Origin: Intrasporangium_A sp039812505
Lineage (GTDB): Bacteria > Actinomycetota > Actinomycetes > Actinomycetales > Dermatophilaceae
Assembly (NCBI RefSeq): GCF_039812505.1
Contig: NZ_JBDIAQ010000162.1
Span: forward strand, 1-7,745
Length of the DNA: 7,745 nucleotides
Direction of reading: 5' to 3'
Both the position numbers and the translations under genes were made by a program. The notes under the pieces are model-generated. The model worked only from the letters and a program-made list of their open reading frames with translations, had not been told where the DNA came from and did not search any database. Positions 1-5,718 of the stretch are shown here, one piece after another. The stretch's first letter is position 1; each line of letters begins with the position of its first letter.

Positions 1-492
1 CGCGGTGACCGCCTCGTCCGGGAGCTGTGGGCGCGGCTGGAGGACAGCGGCATCCGCACCCTGCAGTCGCACACGCACGGCCACCACCTGCCGCACCTGT
101 CCTACGCCGTCCTGCTCGAGTGGGACCTGGGCCGGGTCCGGGCCGCGCTCGAGACCCTCCCGGCCGGCGAGCCGTTCGAGCTGCGCTTCCACGGGACGGT
201 CGCCTTCCCGCGCGGGCGCGCGGCGCTCGTGCCCGCAGTTTCGGCCGACGTCATGCGTCGGCAGGAGGCGGTCGCCGGCGCCGTCGCGGCGACCGGGGCG
301 GTGCTGCACCGGCACTACGAACCGGGCGCGTGGGTGCCGCACGTCTCGCTCGCGACCGGCGCGACCGGGCTGCAGCTGCCGATCGTCGTCAAGGCGGTCG
401 CCGACGTGCTGCCCCTCACGGTCACGGTCGACCACGCGGTGGTCATCGACAGCTCCACCGGGCAGGCCTGGCCGCTGCCCCGGCTCCTCTAG
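1..492 (+). CDS. 2'-5' RNA ligase-like 2H phosphoesterase, 5' end missing
   Basis: The reading frame is already open at base 1 and runs 163 codons to a TAG at 490-492, so the N-terminus lies outside the window. Two H-x-S motifs are visible, HLS at visible residues 32-34 and HVS at 114-116. They are about 80 residues apart, each in a hydrophobic strand context (PHLSYAVL and WVPHVSLA). This is the hallmark of the 2H phosphoesterase superfamily (2'-5' RNA ligase, LigT, cyclic nucleotide phosphodiesterases), where each His-x-Ser/Thr contributes to hydrolysis of a 2',3'-cyclic or 2'-5' phosphodiester bond in the cytoplasm. The visible length is close to that of a whole small 2H protein (roughly 170-190 residues), so little is probably missing. 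The physiological substrate cannot be read from the sequence. The gene converges on the dienelactone-hydrolase-like gene with a 74-bp gap full of inverted repeats. Confidence 0.8.
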   Translation, partial: RGDRLVRELWARLEDSGIRTLQSHTHGHHLPHLSYAVLLEWDLGRVRAALETLPAGEPFELRFHGTVAFPRGRAALVPAVSADVMRRQEAVAGAVAATGAVLHRHYEPGAWVPHVSLATGATGLQLPIVVKAVADVLPLTVTVDHAVVIDSSTGQAWPLPRLL

Positions 493-520
493 CCACGCCG
501 GAGGCAACCTGCGCGCGACC

Positions 521-582
521 GCCGGTGGGCGACATACCCGCCGGTATGCCGCCGACCGGACGCCGGTCAGGCGCCCACCGGC
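521..582. terminator. Complex inverted repeat between convergent genes, candidate bidirectional terminator
   Basis: A perfect 11-bp inverted repeat (521-531 with 572-582) encloses two perfect 6-bp hairpins: 533-548 (CATACC, 4-base loop, GGTATG) and 554-568 (GACCGG, 3-base loop, CCGGTC). The RNA from either strand could fold into a three-way junction. It lies 28 bp past the stop of the plus-strand gene, and its right arm covers the last codons and stop of the minus-strand hydrolase, where a shared terminator would be expected. There is no T-tract, which is common in GC-rich actinobacteria. Termination is inferred from position and symmetry. Confidence 0.45.
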
Positions 583-1265
583 AGGTGCTCCCGCAAGAAG
601 GCGACCGTGCGGCCCCAGGCCTGAGCCGAGGCGGCCGGGTGGTGCCAGGGCAGGTCGGGGTTGTCGAACGCGTGGTCCGCGCCGTCGTACTCGTGGAAGA
701 CCGTCGCGGGGGAGGCCGTGACCGCGGCACGGACCCGGGCGACGGTCTCCCGGTCGAGGAACGAGTCGGCCGTGCCGAAGTGGTGCAGGCTGGGGACCGT
801 CACCTTCGGGGCCAGCTCGAGCAGCATCGGCAGGGCCGAGCCGTAGTAGCTGACCAGGGCGGCCACCGGCTCCACGGCGGCGACGTGGAACGCCAGGCCG
901 CCGCCGAAGCAGAACCCGACGAGCCCGACCGGCCCGGTGACCTCGGCGCGCGCCCCGAGCCACCGCACGGCGGCGGCGCCGTCGCGCACCGCGAGCGGCC
1001 AGTCGACCCGGCCGGCCAGCTCCATGCCCCGCTCGAGCCCGCCGTCCTGCTCCGAGACCTCGCGGACCCCGAGCCGCCAGAAGAACTCCGGCGCGAGCAC
1101 GACGTACCCGAGCTCGGCCAGGTCCGCGGCGCGCCGCAGGATGTAGGGGCTCAGCCCGAAGATCTCCTGGCACAGCACGATGCCGGGACCGGACCCCGCT
1201 GCGGGGCGCCACAGCTGGGCGGGCAGGTCGCCGGAGCGGGTCGGGACTAGGACGCGTTCGCTCAT
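567..1265 (-). CDS. Dienelactone hydrolase family protein
   Basis: A 232-residue alpha/beta hydrolase of about the usual length for dienelactone hydrolases. The triad is clear: Cys119 in the nucleophile elbow GFCFGGG, Asp167 in FGTADSFL and His198 in DGADHAF. Glu34 in LCQEIFGL matches the glutamate that primes the cysteine in classical carboxymethylenebutenolidase. Residue spacing follows that enzyme closely, so hydrolysis of a lactone or ester in the cytoplasm is the expected chemistry. The substrate is uncertain, because no chlorocatechol or beta-ketoadipate genes lie nearby and many family members are general esterases. There is no signal peptide. It follows the DUF488 gene on the same strand after a 54-bp gap. 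No clear Shine-Dalgarno precedes the ATG; CATACT ends 7 bases before it, so a leaderless start is possible but weakly supported. Confidence 0.9.
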   Translation of the reverse strand: MSERVLVPTRSGDLPAQLWRPAAGSGPGIVLCQEIFGLSPYILRRAADLAELGYVVLAPEFFWRLGVREVSEQDGGLERGMELAGRVDWPLAVRDGAAAVRWLGARAEVTGPVGLVGFCFGGGLAFHVAAVEPVAALVSYYGSALPMLLELAPKVTVPSLHHFGTADSFLDRETVARVRAAVTASPATVFHEYDGADHAFDNPDLPWHHPAASAQAWGRTVAFLREHLPVGA

Positions 1266-1285
1266 GGGCGTGAGTATGCCGTTCG

Positions 1286-1309
1286 GCCGGCTCCCGCGGG
1301 CGCGCCGGC
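1286..1309 (-). other. GC-rich inverted repeat between DUF488 and hydrolase genes
   Basis: GCCGGC at 1286-1291 and again at 1304-1309 can pair around a 12-base loop that itself contains the palindrome CCCGCGGG. It sits in the 54-bp gap between the DUF488 stop and the hydrolase start. It could weaken read-through or be incidental in such GC-rich DNA. The 6-bp arms are not strong evidence. Confidence 0.2.
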
Positions 1310-1319
1310 GTGCCCGACA

Positions 1320-1859
1320 TCAGTCGTGCGGGTCGGGCGCCGGATAGGTGACGGTCAGCCCGTCGACGGCGGCGAAGCGGGTCAGGGTCTCCGGCTTCGC
1401 GGTGTGCGCGTCGTAGATGTCCACGACCTCGTGGCCGCGCACCAGCAGGGCGTCGCCGATCAGGGACCGGTGGCAGCGCCACGGGACGGCCTCGGCGCAC
1501 ATCACGACGGTCTGCCTGCGCTCGGCCAGCTCGAGCAGCTCGTCCAGGCCGGCCGCGAACTCGGGTGTCTGCATGTAGTCGGCGTAGCCGCGGAAGCTGG
1601 CGTTGTGCCAGGCCCCGTTCGGCGAGTCGCGCCGGGTGTGCCGTAGCCCGCCGAGCGCCGTGAGGTGGACGTAGTCGACGCCGGCGTCGGGCAGGGTGTG
1701 GGAAAGCGAGTCGATGTGGAACTGCGGGTTGTGCCGGGACTTCGGCACGGTGCGCACGTCTGCGACCGCCTCGACGTGGTAGGCGCGCAGCACCGCGACG
1801 AACTCGTCGAAGGCCCGCGTCGAGTGGCCGATCGTGTAGATCACCATGTCCTCGACCAT
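1320..1859 (-). CDS. DUF488 family protein
   Basis: A 179-residue protein with every DUF488 landmark in order: TIGHS (9-13), DVRTVPKSR (34-42) followed by NPQF (44-47), LGG (69-71), CAE (121-123) and CHR (129-131). The conserved Cys, His and Arg residues suggest an active or binding site, but the biochemical function of the family is not established. It is soluble, with no signal peptide or membrane segment. The start is ambiguous. The ATG at 1859 has no Shine-Dalgarno, whereas GAGG lies just upstream of an ATG at 1847 and 5 bases upstream of a GTG at 1844. The conserved core begins at residue 7, so the true protein may be 4 or 5 residues shorter. It is flanked by tetR and the hydrolase gene on the same strand; co-transcription is possible, but a hairpin separates it from tetR. 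Confidence 0.87.
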   Translation of the reverse strand: MVEDMVIYTIGHSTRAFDEFVAVLRAYHVEAVADVRTVPKSRHNPQFHIDSLSHTLPDAGVDYVHLTALGGLRHTRRDSPNGAWHNASFRGYADYMQTPEFAAGLDELLELAERRQTVVMCAEAVPWRCHRSLIGDALLVRGHEVVDIYDAHTAKPETLTRFAAVDGLTVTYPAPDPHD

Positions 1860-1910
1860 AGGAGGCGCGGCCGGGAGGTCGGGGGCGGCGGGTCAGGCCC
1901 GGCTCGGCCG

Positions 1911-1925
1911 GCCCGGCTCCCGGGC
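1911..1925 (-). terminator. Hairpin downstream of tetR
   Basis: GCCCGG (1911-1916), loop CTC, CCGGGC (1920-1925) form a perfect 6-bp stem 7 bases past the tetR stop. There is no T-tract. Position suggests a weak terminator separating tetR from the DUF488 gene; this is inference. Confidence 0.35.
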
Positions 1926-1931
1926 GCGTCG

Positions 1932-2540
1932 TCAGGTGTCCCGGGCCTCCAGGCCGTGCACCAGCAGGTCCGCGAGCTGGCGGTAGGCCGCCGCGTCGTC
2001 CAGCCCGGTCGCAGCCGCGATGGACCCGCGCTGGATCGCGGCCATCACCTCGCCCGCCGCAGCCCCGACGAAGGCGGCGTCGACCCGGCGCAGCCGCCCG
2101 GCCGCGACGCCGTCGTCGATCAGGGCTCGGACCCGCTGGGCGGCATACTCCGTGTTCTGACGGTACACCTCACGAGCGGGCGGGAACGCGGCGACGTCGC
2201 GGTGGAAGGCCGGCGACGCGGGCGCGAGCTCCTCGGCGACCGCGTCGAGGTAGCGCCGCAACCTGGCCACCGGGTCCTGCTCGGCCGCCAGCCGCTGCTC
2301 GATGGAGCTCGCGGCGGTCCGGAAGTACGACCGCACCGTCGCCACGACGATCTGCTCCTTGCTCGGCGCGACCAGGTAGAGCGTCGAGCGGGAGCAGCGC
2401 AGCCGCTCGGCCAGGTCGGCGATCGTCAGGTCGGCGAACCCCTCGGCCAGGAACAGCGCCCGGAGCCGGGCCAGGACCGCGCCACGCCTCGCGCGGGCGC
2501 GGGGGGTGAGCGCCGCCACCTCGGTTGCGAGTTCCGTCAT
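1932..2540 (-). CDS. TetR/AcrR family transcriptional regulator
   Basis: A 202-residue protein, typical TetR length. The N-terminal DNA-binding domain covers about residues 14-65: helix 1 (RARARRGAVLARLRALFLAEGF), then the helix-turn-helix around residues 38-62 (LTIADLAERL, CSRSTLYLV, SKEQIV). The remaining two thirds is an alanine-rich helical ligand and dimerisation domain that cannot be assigned a ligand by eye. I chose the ATG at 2540. The frame stays open to 2615, but the extra 25 residues are not TetR-like and would overlap the divergent acyl-CoA dehydrogenase start. No Shine-Dalgarno precedes this ATG, but TATCGT lies 7 bases before it, consistent with leaderless transcription. It is divergent from the acyl-CoA dehydrogenase operon across 65 bp containing an inverted repeat, so it probably represses that operon and itself. 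An acyl-CoA or fatty-acid-like inducer is a guess from context. Confidence 0.9.
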   Translation of the reverse strand: MTELATEVAALTPRARARRGAVLARLRALFLAEGFADLTIADLAERLRCSRSTLYLVAPSKEQIVVATVRSYFRTAASSIEQRLAAEQDPVARLRRYLDAVAEELAPASPAFHRDVAAFPPAREVYRQNTEYAAQRVRALIDDGVAAGRLRRVDAAFVGAAAGEVMAAIQRGSIAAATGLDDAAAYRQLADLLVHGLEARDT

Positions 2541-2547
2541 ACCGAAC

Positions 2548-2553
2548 ACGATA
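2548..2553 (-). promoter_or_regulatory. Candidate -10 box for leaderless tetR transcript
   Basis: On the minus strand TATCGT fits the actinobacterial TAnnnT pattern. It is followed by 7 bases (GTTCGGT) and then the tetR ATG, so transcription would start at or next to the start codon. No convincing -35 box is seen. Confidence 0.45.
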
Positions 2554-2565
2554 CCAATACTGGTA
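2552..2565. promoter_or_regulatory. Candidate TetR operator
   Basis: TACCA-ATAC-TGGTA is an inverted repeat with perfect 5-bp arms in the gap between the divergent tetR and acyl-CoA dehydrogenase genes. It overlaps the candidate tetR -10 by 2 bp on one side and the candidate operon -10 by 2 bp on the other. Binding there would block both promoters, the usual arrangement for an autoregulating TetR repressor. A further TGGTAC half-site lies at 2581-2586, 20 bp after the first, and may be a secondary site. The link to this TetR is inferred from position. Confidence 0.6.
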
Positions 2566-2569
2566 CTGT
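2564..2569 (+). promoter_or_regulatory. Candidate -10 box for the acyl-CoA dehydrogenase operon
   Basis: TACTGT matches TAnnnT and would put the transcript start near 2576, about 30 bases before the ATG and upstream of the AGGGAGA ribosome binding site at 2594-2600. The -35 region is not recognisable. It overlaps the right edge of the candidate operator. Confidence 0.35.
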
Positions 2570-2605
2570 AGAGCAGTTCCTGGTACCGACCACAGGGAGA
2601 TCCCC

Positions 2606-3784
2606 ATGCCCGCATCCCGTGTCCTGCCCACCCCGGAGGCCGCCGACCTCATCCGTCTGGTCCGCGACTTCGCCACCGAGGAGCTTGCCCCCCGCGCGGC
2701 GGAGGCCGAGGCGTCGGGCACCTTCCCGCGCGACGTCTTCGCCCAGCTCGGCGCGATGGGCGTGCTCGGCCTGCCCTACCCCGAGGAGCACGGCGGCGGC
2801 GGCCAGCCCTACGAGGTGTACGTCCAGGTGATCGAGGAGCTGGCGAGCGTCTGGGCCAGCATCGCGGTCGGCACGAGCGTGCACGCGCTGTCGTGCTTCG
2901 GCCTGGTGACCCGCGGCACCGCGGAACAGCAGGAACGCTGGCTGCCCGGCATGCTCGGCGGCGATCTGCTCGGCGCCTACTGCCTCAGCGAGCCGCACGC
3001 CGGCTCCGACCCGGCCGCGATGATCACGCGGGCGGTGCGCGACGGGGACGACTACGTGATCACCGGCGCGAAGGCATGGACCACCCACGGCGGGCAGGCC
3101 GACTACTACAAGCTCATGGCGCGCACCTCCGACGACCGGGGCGGCATCTCGTGCTTCCTCGTGCCCGCGGACAGCCAGGGCCTGACCGCCGACCCGCCGG
3201 AGCACAAGATGGGGCTGATGGGCTCGACGACGGCCACGATGCGCTTCGACCACGTGCGGATCCCCGCCGAGCGCCGGCTCGGCGCCGAGGGCGAGGGCCT
3301 CAAGATCGCGCTCGCCGGCCTCGACGCCGGTCGGCTCGGCATCGCCGCCTGCGCCACCGGCCTGGCCCAGGGCGCCCTCGACCGTGCCGTCGAGTACGCG
3401 CAGGAGCGCGAGGCCTTCGGTCGGAAGATCATCGACCACGAGGGGCTCGGCTTCCTGCTGGCCGACATGGAGGCCGCCGTGCAGTCGGCGCGGGCCTGCC
3501 TGATCCACGCCGCCCGGCTCAAGGACCAGGGCCTGCCCTACGGCCGCGAGGCCTCCGTCGCCAAGCTGGTGGCGACCGACAACGCGATGCGGGTGACCAC
3601 CGACGCCGTGCAGGTCCTCGGCGGCTACGGTTACACCCAGGACTTCCCCCTCGAGCGCTACATGCGCGAGGCCAAGGTCATGCAGATCTTCGAGGGGACC
3701 AACCAGATCCAGCGGCTGGTGATCAGCCGGTCGCTGCGCAGGCCGGCCGGCACGATCACCGTCCAGAGGCAGGGGAACCACTGA
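2606..3784 (+). CDS. Acyl-CoA dehydrogenase
   Basis: A 392-residue flavoprotein of normal acyl-CoA dehydrogenase length. It oxidises an acyl-CoA to the trans-2-enoyl-CoA with FAD and passes electrons to electron-transfer flavoprotein. The helical N-terminal domain (about 1-120) is followed by signature 1 at 126-138 (CLSEPHAGSDPAA) in the beta domain. The C-terminal helical domain holds signature 2 at 346-367 (from QVLGGYGYTQDFPLERYM) and Glu373 in IFEGTNQIQR, the position of the catalytic base in short- and medium-chain enzymes. The ATG at 2606 is chosen because AGGGAGA at 2594-2600 sits 5 bases upstream; the frame extends to 2525 but would run across the operator. The stop shares one base with the next gene's start (TGATG), indicating translational coupling. 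Chain-length or branched-chain preference cannot be told by eye. Confidence 0.93.
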   Translation: MPASRVLPTPEAADLIRLVRDFATEELAPRAAEAEASGTFPRDVFAQLGAMGVLGLPYPEEHGGGGQPYEVYVQVIEELASVWASIAVGTSVHALSCFGLVTRGTAEQQERWLPGMLGGDLLGAYCLSEPHAGSDPAAMITRAVRDGDDYVITGAKAWTTHGGQADYYKLMARTSDDRGGISCFLVPADSQGLTADPPEHKMGLMGSTTATMRFDHVRIPAERRLGAEGEGLKIALAGLDAGRLGIAACATGLAQGALDRAVEYAQEREAFGRKIIDHEGLGFLLADMEAAVQSARACLIHAARLKDQGLPYGREASVAKLVATDNAMRVTTDAVQVLGGYGYTQDFPLERYMREAKVMQIFEGTNQIQRLVISRSLRRPAGTITVQRQGNH

Positions 3785-4542
3785 TGCACGTCGACAACAC
3801 CGCTGCGATCGTCACCGGCGGGGCTTCCGGACTCGGCGCGGCGACGGCGAAGGCGCTGGTGGACAAGGGTTCCCATGTCTTCGCCCTGGACCTGCCGGCC
3901 GCCTGCGAGGCCGCCGGACCGGCCCCCGACGGCGTCACCTACGTGCCGACGGACGTGACCGACGAGGCCCAGGTGCGCGCCGCGGTCGCGCTGGCCGCCG
4001 CGGGCGACCCCCTGCGGGTCGTGGTCAACTGCGCCGGCATCGGCCCGTCCGCCCGGATCCTCGGCCGCAAGGGGGTGCACGACCTCGGCCTCTACGCCAA
4101 GGTCGTCCAGATCAACCTGGTGGGCACCTTCAACGTCCTGGCGCTCGCGTCCGAGGCGATCGCCCGAACCGAGCCCGACGAGCAGGGCCAGCGCGGCGTG
4201 GTCATCAACACCGCCTCGATCGCCGCCTTCGAGGGGCAGGTCGGCCAGGCCGCCTACAGCTCGTCCAAGGGCGGTGTCGTGGGACTCACCCTGCCGGCCG
4301 CACGCGACCTCGCGCAGTACGGCATCCGGGTCATGGCCATCGCACCCGGCACCGTCGACACGCCCATGCTCGCGACCGTCTCGGACGACACCCGCGCGGC
4401 GCTCGCCGCAGGGGTCACCTTCCCGCACCGGCTCGCCCGCCCCGACGAGTACGCCCAGCTGGCGCTGGCCATCGTCGACCACGACTACCTCAACGGCGAG
4501 GTCATCCGGATGGACGGCGCCCTGCGGATGGCCCCCCGCTGA
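3784..4542 (+). CDS. Short-chain dehydrogenase, 3-hydroxyacyl-CoA dehydrogenase type 2-like
   Basis: A 252-residue classical SDR. The cofactor motif TGGASGLG is at 11-18, Asp36 at the end of the second strand favours NAD(H), NCAG is at 82-85, and the catalytic set is Asn111, Ser145, Tyr158 and Lys162 (YSSSK). PGTVDTPM at 188-195 is the segment before the substrate loop. The C-terminal pattern (FPHRLARPDEYAQLA, then LNGEVIRMDGALRMAPR) and the unusually long segment before Ser145 resemble 3-hydroxyacyl-CoA dehydrogenase type 2 (HSD10-like) proteins. Oxidation of a 3-hydroxyacyl-CoA to the 3-ketoacyl-CoA would fit the upstream acyl-CoA dehydrogenase, two steps along beta-oxidation. Start: AGGGGA at 3771-3776 lies 7 bases upstream, and the ATG overlaps the previous stop. 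The intervening enoyl-CoA hydratase and the thiolase are not in the window. Family is certain; substrate is inferred. Confidence 0.92.
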   Translation: MHVDNTAAIVTGGASGLGAATAKALVDKGSHVFALDLPAACEAAGPAPDGVTYVPTDVTDEAQVRAAVALAAAGDPLRVVVNCAGIGPSARILGRKGVHDLGLYAKVVQINLVGTFNVLALASEAIARTEPDEQGQRGVVINTASIAAFEGQVGQAAYSSSKGGVVGLTLPAARDLAQYGIRVMAIAPGTVDTPMLATVSDDTRAALAAGVTFPHRLARPDEYAQLALAIVDHDYLNGEVIRMDGALRMAPR

Positions 4543-4607
4543 GCCGAACCCACCGCTGCCCCGAACGAACCGTTCGCGGGTGACGGTGCCGGCCGCGTGG
4601 CCCGGCC
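4543..4607. terminator. Convergent gap with weak hairpin, candidate terminator region
   Basis: These 65 bp separate the SDR stop from the pirin stop on the opposite strand. They contain the palindrome CGAAC-C-GTTCG (4566-4576) and a weak stem GCCGG/CCGGC (4588-4592 with 4602-4606, 9-base loop). A bidirectional terminator is expected here, but neither element is strong and no T-tract follows. Confidence 0.25.
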
Positions 4608-5663
4608 TCAGCCGCGCGAGCGCAGCCGGACGTTGGGCAGGCCGGGCGCGGGCAGCGTGCCCTCCCACTGCGTGGGGAAGGGCCCGTAGCGTCGGGCCCC
4701 CCGCCCGACGGCATCCGGTATGCCGCTGTCCCGCACCTCGCGCCCGGACGTCTGCTCCCCGGGGGACGACCCGTGCTGCGCGAACGCGCCCCGTTCGCGC
4801 TGCCAGTCCTCGCGGAACCCGACGATCTCCTCGTGGGACCGGCCCACGAAGTTCCACCACATGACGATCCGCTCGCCGAGCGGGCGCCCGCCGATCAGCA
4901 GCACCCGGGTCGGCTCGGTCGGGCTCGCCTCCAGGGTGAGCCGCGCCCGCCCGTCGGGGTGGAAGACGATCTCGCCGGGCTTGGCGACCGCGTCCCCGGC
5001 CGTGACCGTGCCGGTGTCGCACAGCACCCCGTGCTCGTGCGCCGGGTCGACGTCGATCCCCAGCGAGCCACCGGCCGGCAGCGTGACCTCGGCGCCGACC
5101 AGCTCGCTGTAGGTCGACACCGGCGAGGTCTGCCCGAACAGCGTGCCGAGGAAGACGAGCGCCCGCGAGCCGTCGACCTCGAGCACGGGCGGCTCGTAGT
5201 GCTCGAACCGGGGCGCGACGGACCGGTGCGGCTCCGGCAGGGCGGTCCACAGCTGCACCCCGTGCAGCAGCGTGGTCGCCGGCGTCGAGTACTCCGAGTG
5301 GGCGATGCCCGACCCGGCCGTCATGAGGTTCATCTGACCCGGCCGGACGAACGCGTGCGCCCCGGTGGTGTCCCGGTGCTCGATCTCGCCGGTGAACAGC
5401 CACGACACGGTCTGCAGGCCGGTGTGCGGGTGGCCCGGCACGACCATGCCGCCGGTCAGGGCGACGTCGTCGGGGCCGTAGTGGTCCACGAAGCACCACG
5501 CCCCGATCAGGCTGCGCTCGCGCTGCGGGAGGCTGCGGCGCACGGTCATCGCGCGCGGCCCGCCGAGCGGGACCTGCCGGTAGGGCAGCACGACCGCGGG
5601 CGAGCCGGGCTCCTCCCGGTCGGCGCACACGACCTCGGCCGGGTTCTTCTCGAGGTTGCTCAT
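4608..5663 (-). CDS. Pirin family protein
   Basis: A 351-residue bicupin. The N-terminal cupin carries the pirin metal ligands: His78 and His80 in GHPHTGLQTV, and His122 and Glu124 in TAGSGIAHSE. These match the four iron ligands of human pirin (HxH and HxE), so an iron-binding cupin is expected. Some bacterial pirins have quercetin-dioxygenase activity and others bind enzymes or regulators; the role here is unknown. The C-terminal cupin spans about residues 180-280, followed by a charged segment (WQRERGAF) and a GPFPTQWEG-containing tail that I recognise from actinobacterial pirins. It is cytoplasmic, with no signal peptide. The ATG at 5663 (MSNLEKNPAE) is chosen although the frame is open to 6044, because upstream codons overlap the alcohol dehydrogenase. 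There is no clear Shine-Dalgarno; TACAGT ends 6 bases before the ATG. It follows the alcohol dehydrogenase by 55 bp. Confidence 0.93.
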   Translation of the reverse strand: MSNLEKNPAEVVCADREEPGSPAVVLPYRQVPLGGPRAMTVRRSLPQRERSLIGAWCFVDHYGPDDVALTGGMVVPGHPHTGLQTVSWLFTGEIEHRDTTGAHAFVRPGQMNLMTAGSGIAHSEYSTPATTLLHGVQLWTALPEPHRSVAPRFEHYEPPVLEVDGSRALVFLGTLFGQTSPVSTYSELVGAEVTLPAGGSLGIDVDPAHEHGVLCDTGTVTAGDAVAKPGEIVFHPDGRARLTLEASPTEPTRVLLIGGRPLGERIVMWWNFVGRSHEEIVGFREDWQRERGAFAQHGSSPGEQTSGREVRDSGIPDAVGRGARRYGPFPTQWEGTLPAPGLPNVRLRSRG

Positions 5664-5669
5664 GGCCCG

Positions 5670-5675
5670 ACTGTA
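5670..5675 (-). promoter_or_regulatory. Candidate -10 box for leaderless pirin transcript
   Basis: TACAGT on the minus strand matches TAnnnT and ends 6 bases before the pirin ATG, which lacks a Shine-Dalgarno. This would give pirin its own promoter inside the 55-bp gap after the alcohol dehydrogenase. No -35 is recognisable. A perfect 12-bp palindrome CCGCCCGGGCGG lies just upstream at 5678-5689. Confidence 0.4.
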
Positions 5676-5677
5676 GG

Positions 5678-5689
5678 CCGCCCGGGCGG
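5678..5689. repeat. 12-bp palindrome in the adh-pirin gap
   Basis: CCGCCCGGGCGG is a perfect palindrome 15 to 26 bases upstream of the pirin start. Next to it is an imperfect direct repeat, CAGTGGCTCGG (5691-5701) and CAGTGGTCCGG (5707-5717). It could be an operator for pirin or part of a terminator after the alcohol dehydrogenase; GC-only palindromes also arise by chance in this DNA. Confidence 0.3.
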
Positions 5690-5718
5690 GCAGTGGCTCG
5701 GCTCGGCAGTGGTCCGGC

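Noticed and set aside
1665..2831. 388-codon plus-strand frame across DUF488, tetR and the operator
   Set aside because: It runs antisense to two motif-supported genes and through the divergent promoter; composition is typical of a shadow frame.
2537..3781. 414-codon open frame antisense to the acyl-CoA dehydrogenase
   Set aside because: It mirrors a gene with every family motif on the plus strand; its product is a His/Gly/Ala-rich string with no domain, an artefact of GC-rich codon bias.
3658..5628. 656-codon minus-strand open frame across the SDR and pirin genes
   Set aside because: It overlaps two well-supported genes on different strands, is dominated by Arg, Ala and Gly, and shows no recognisable fold.
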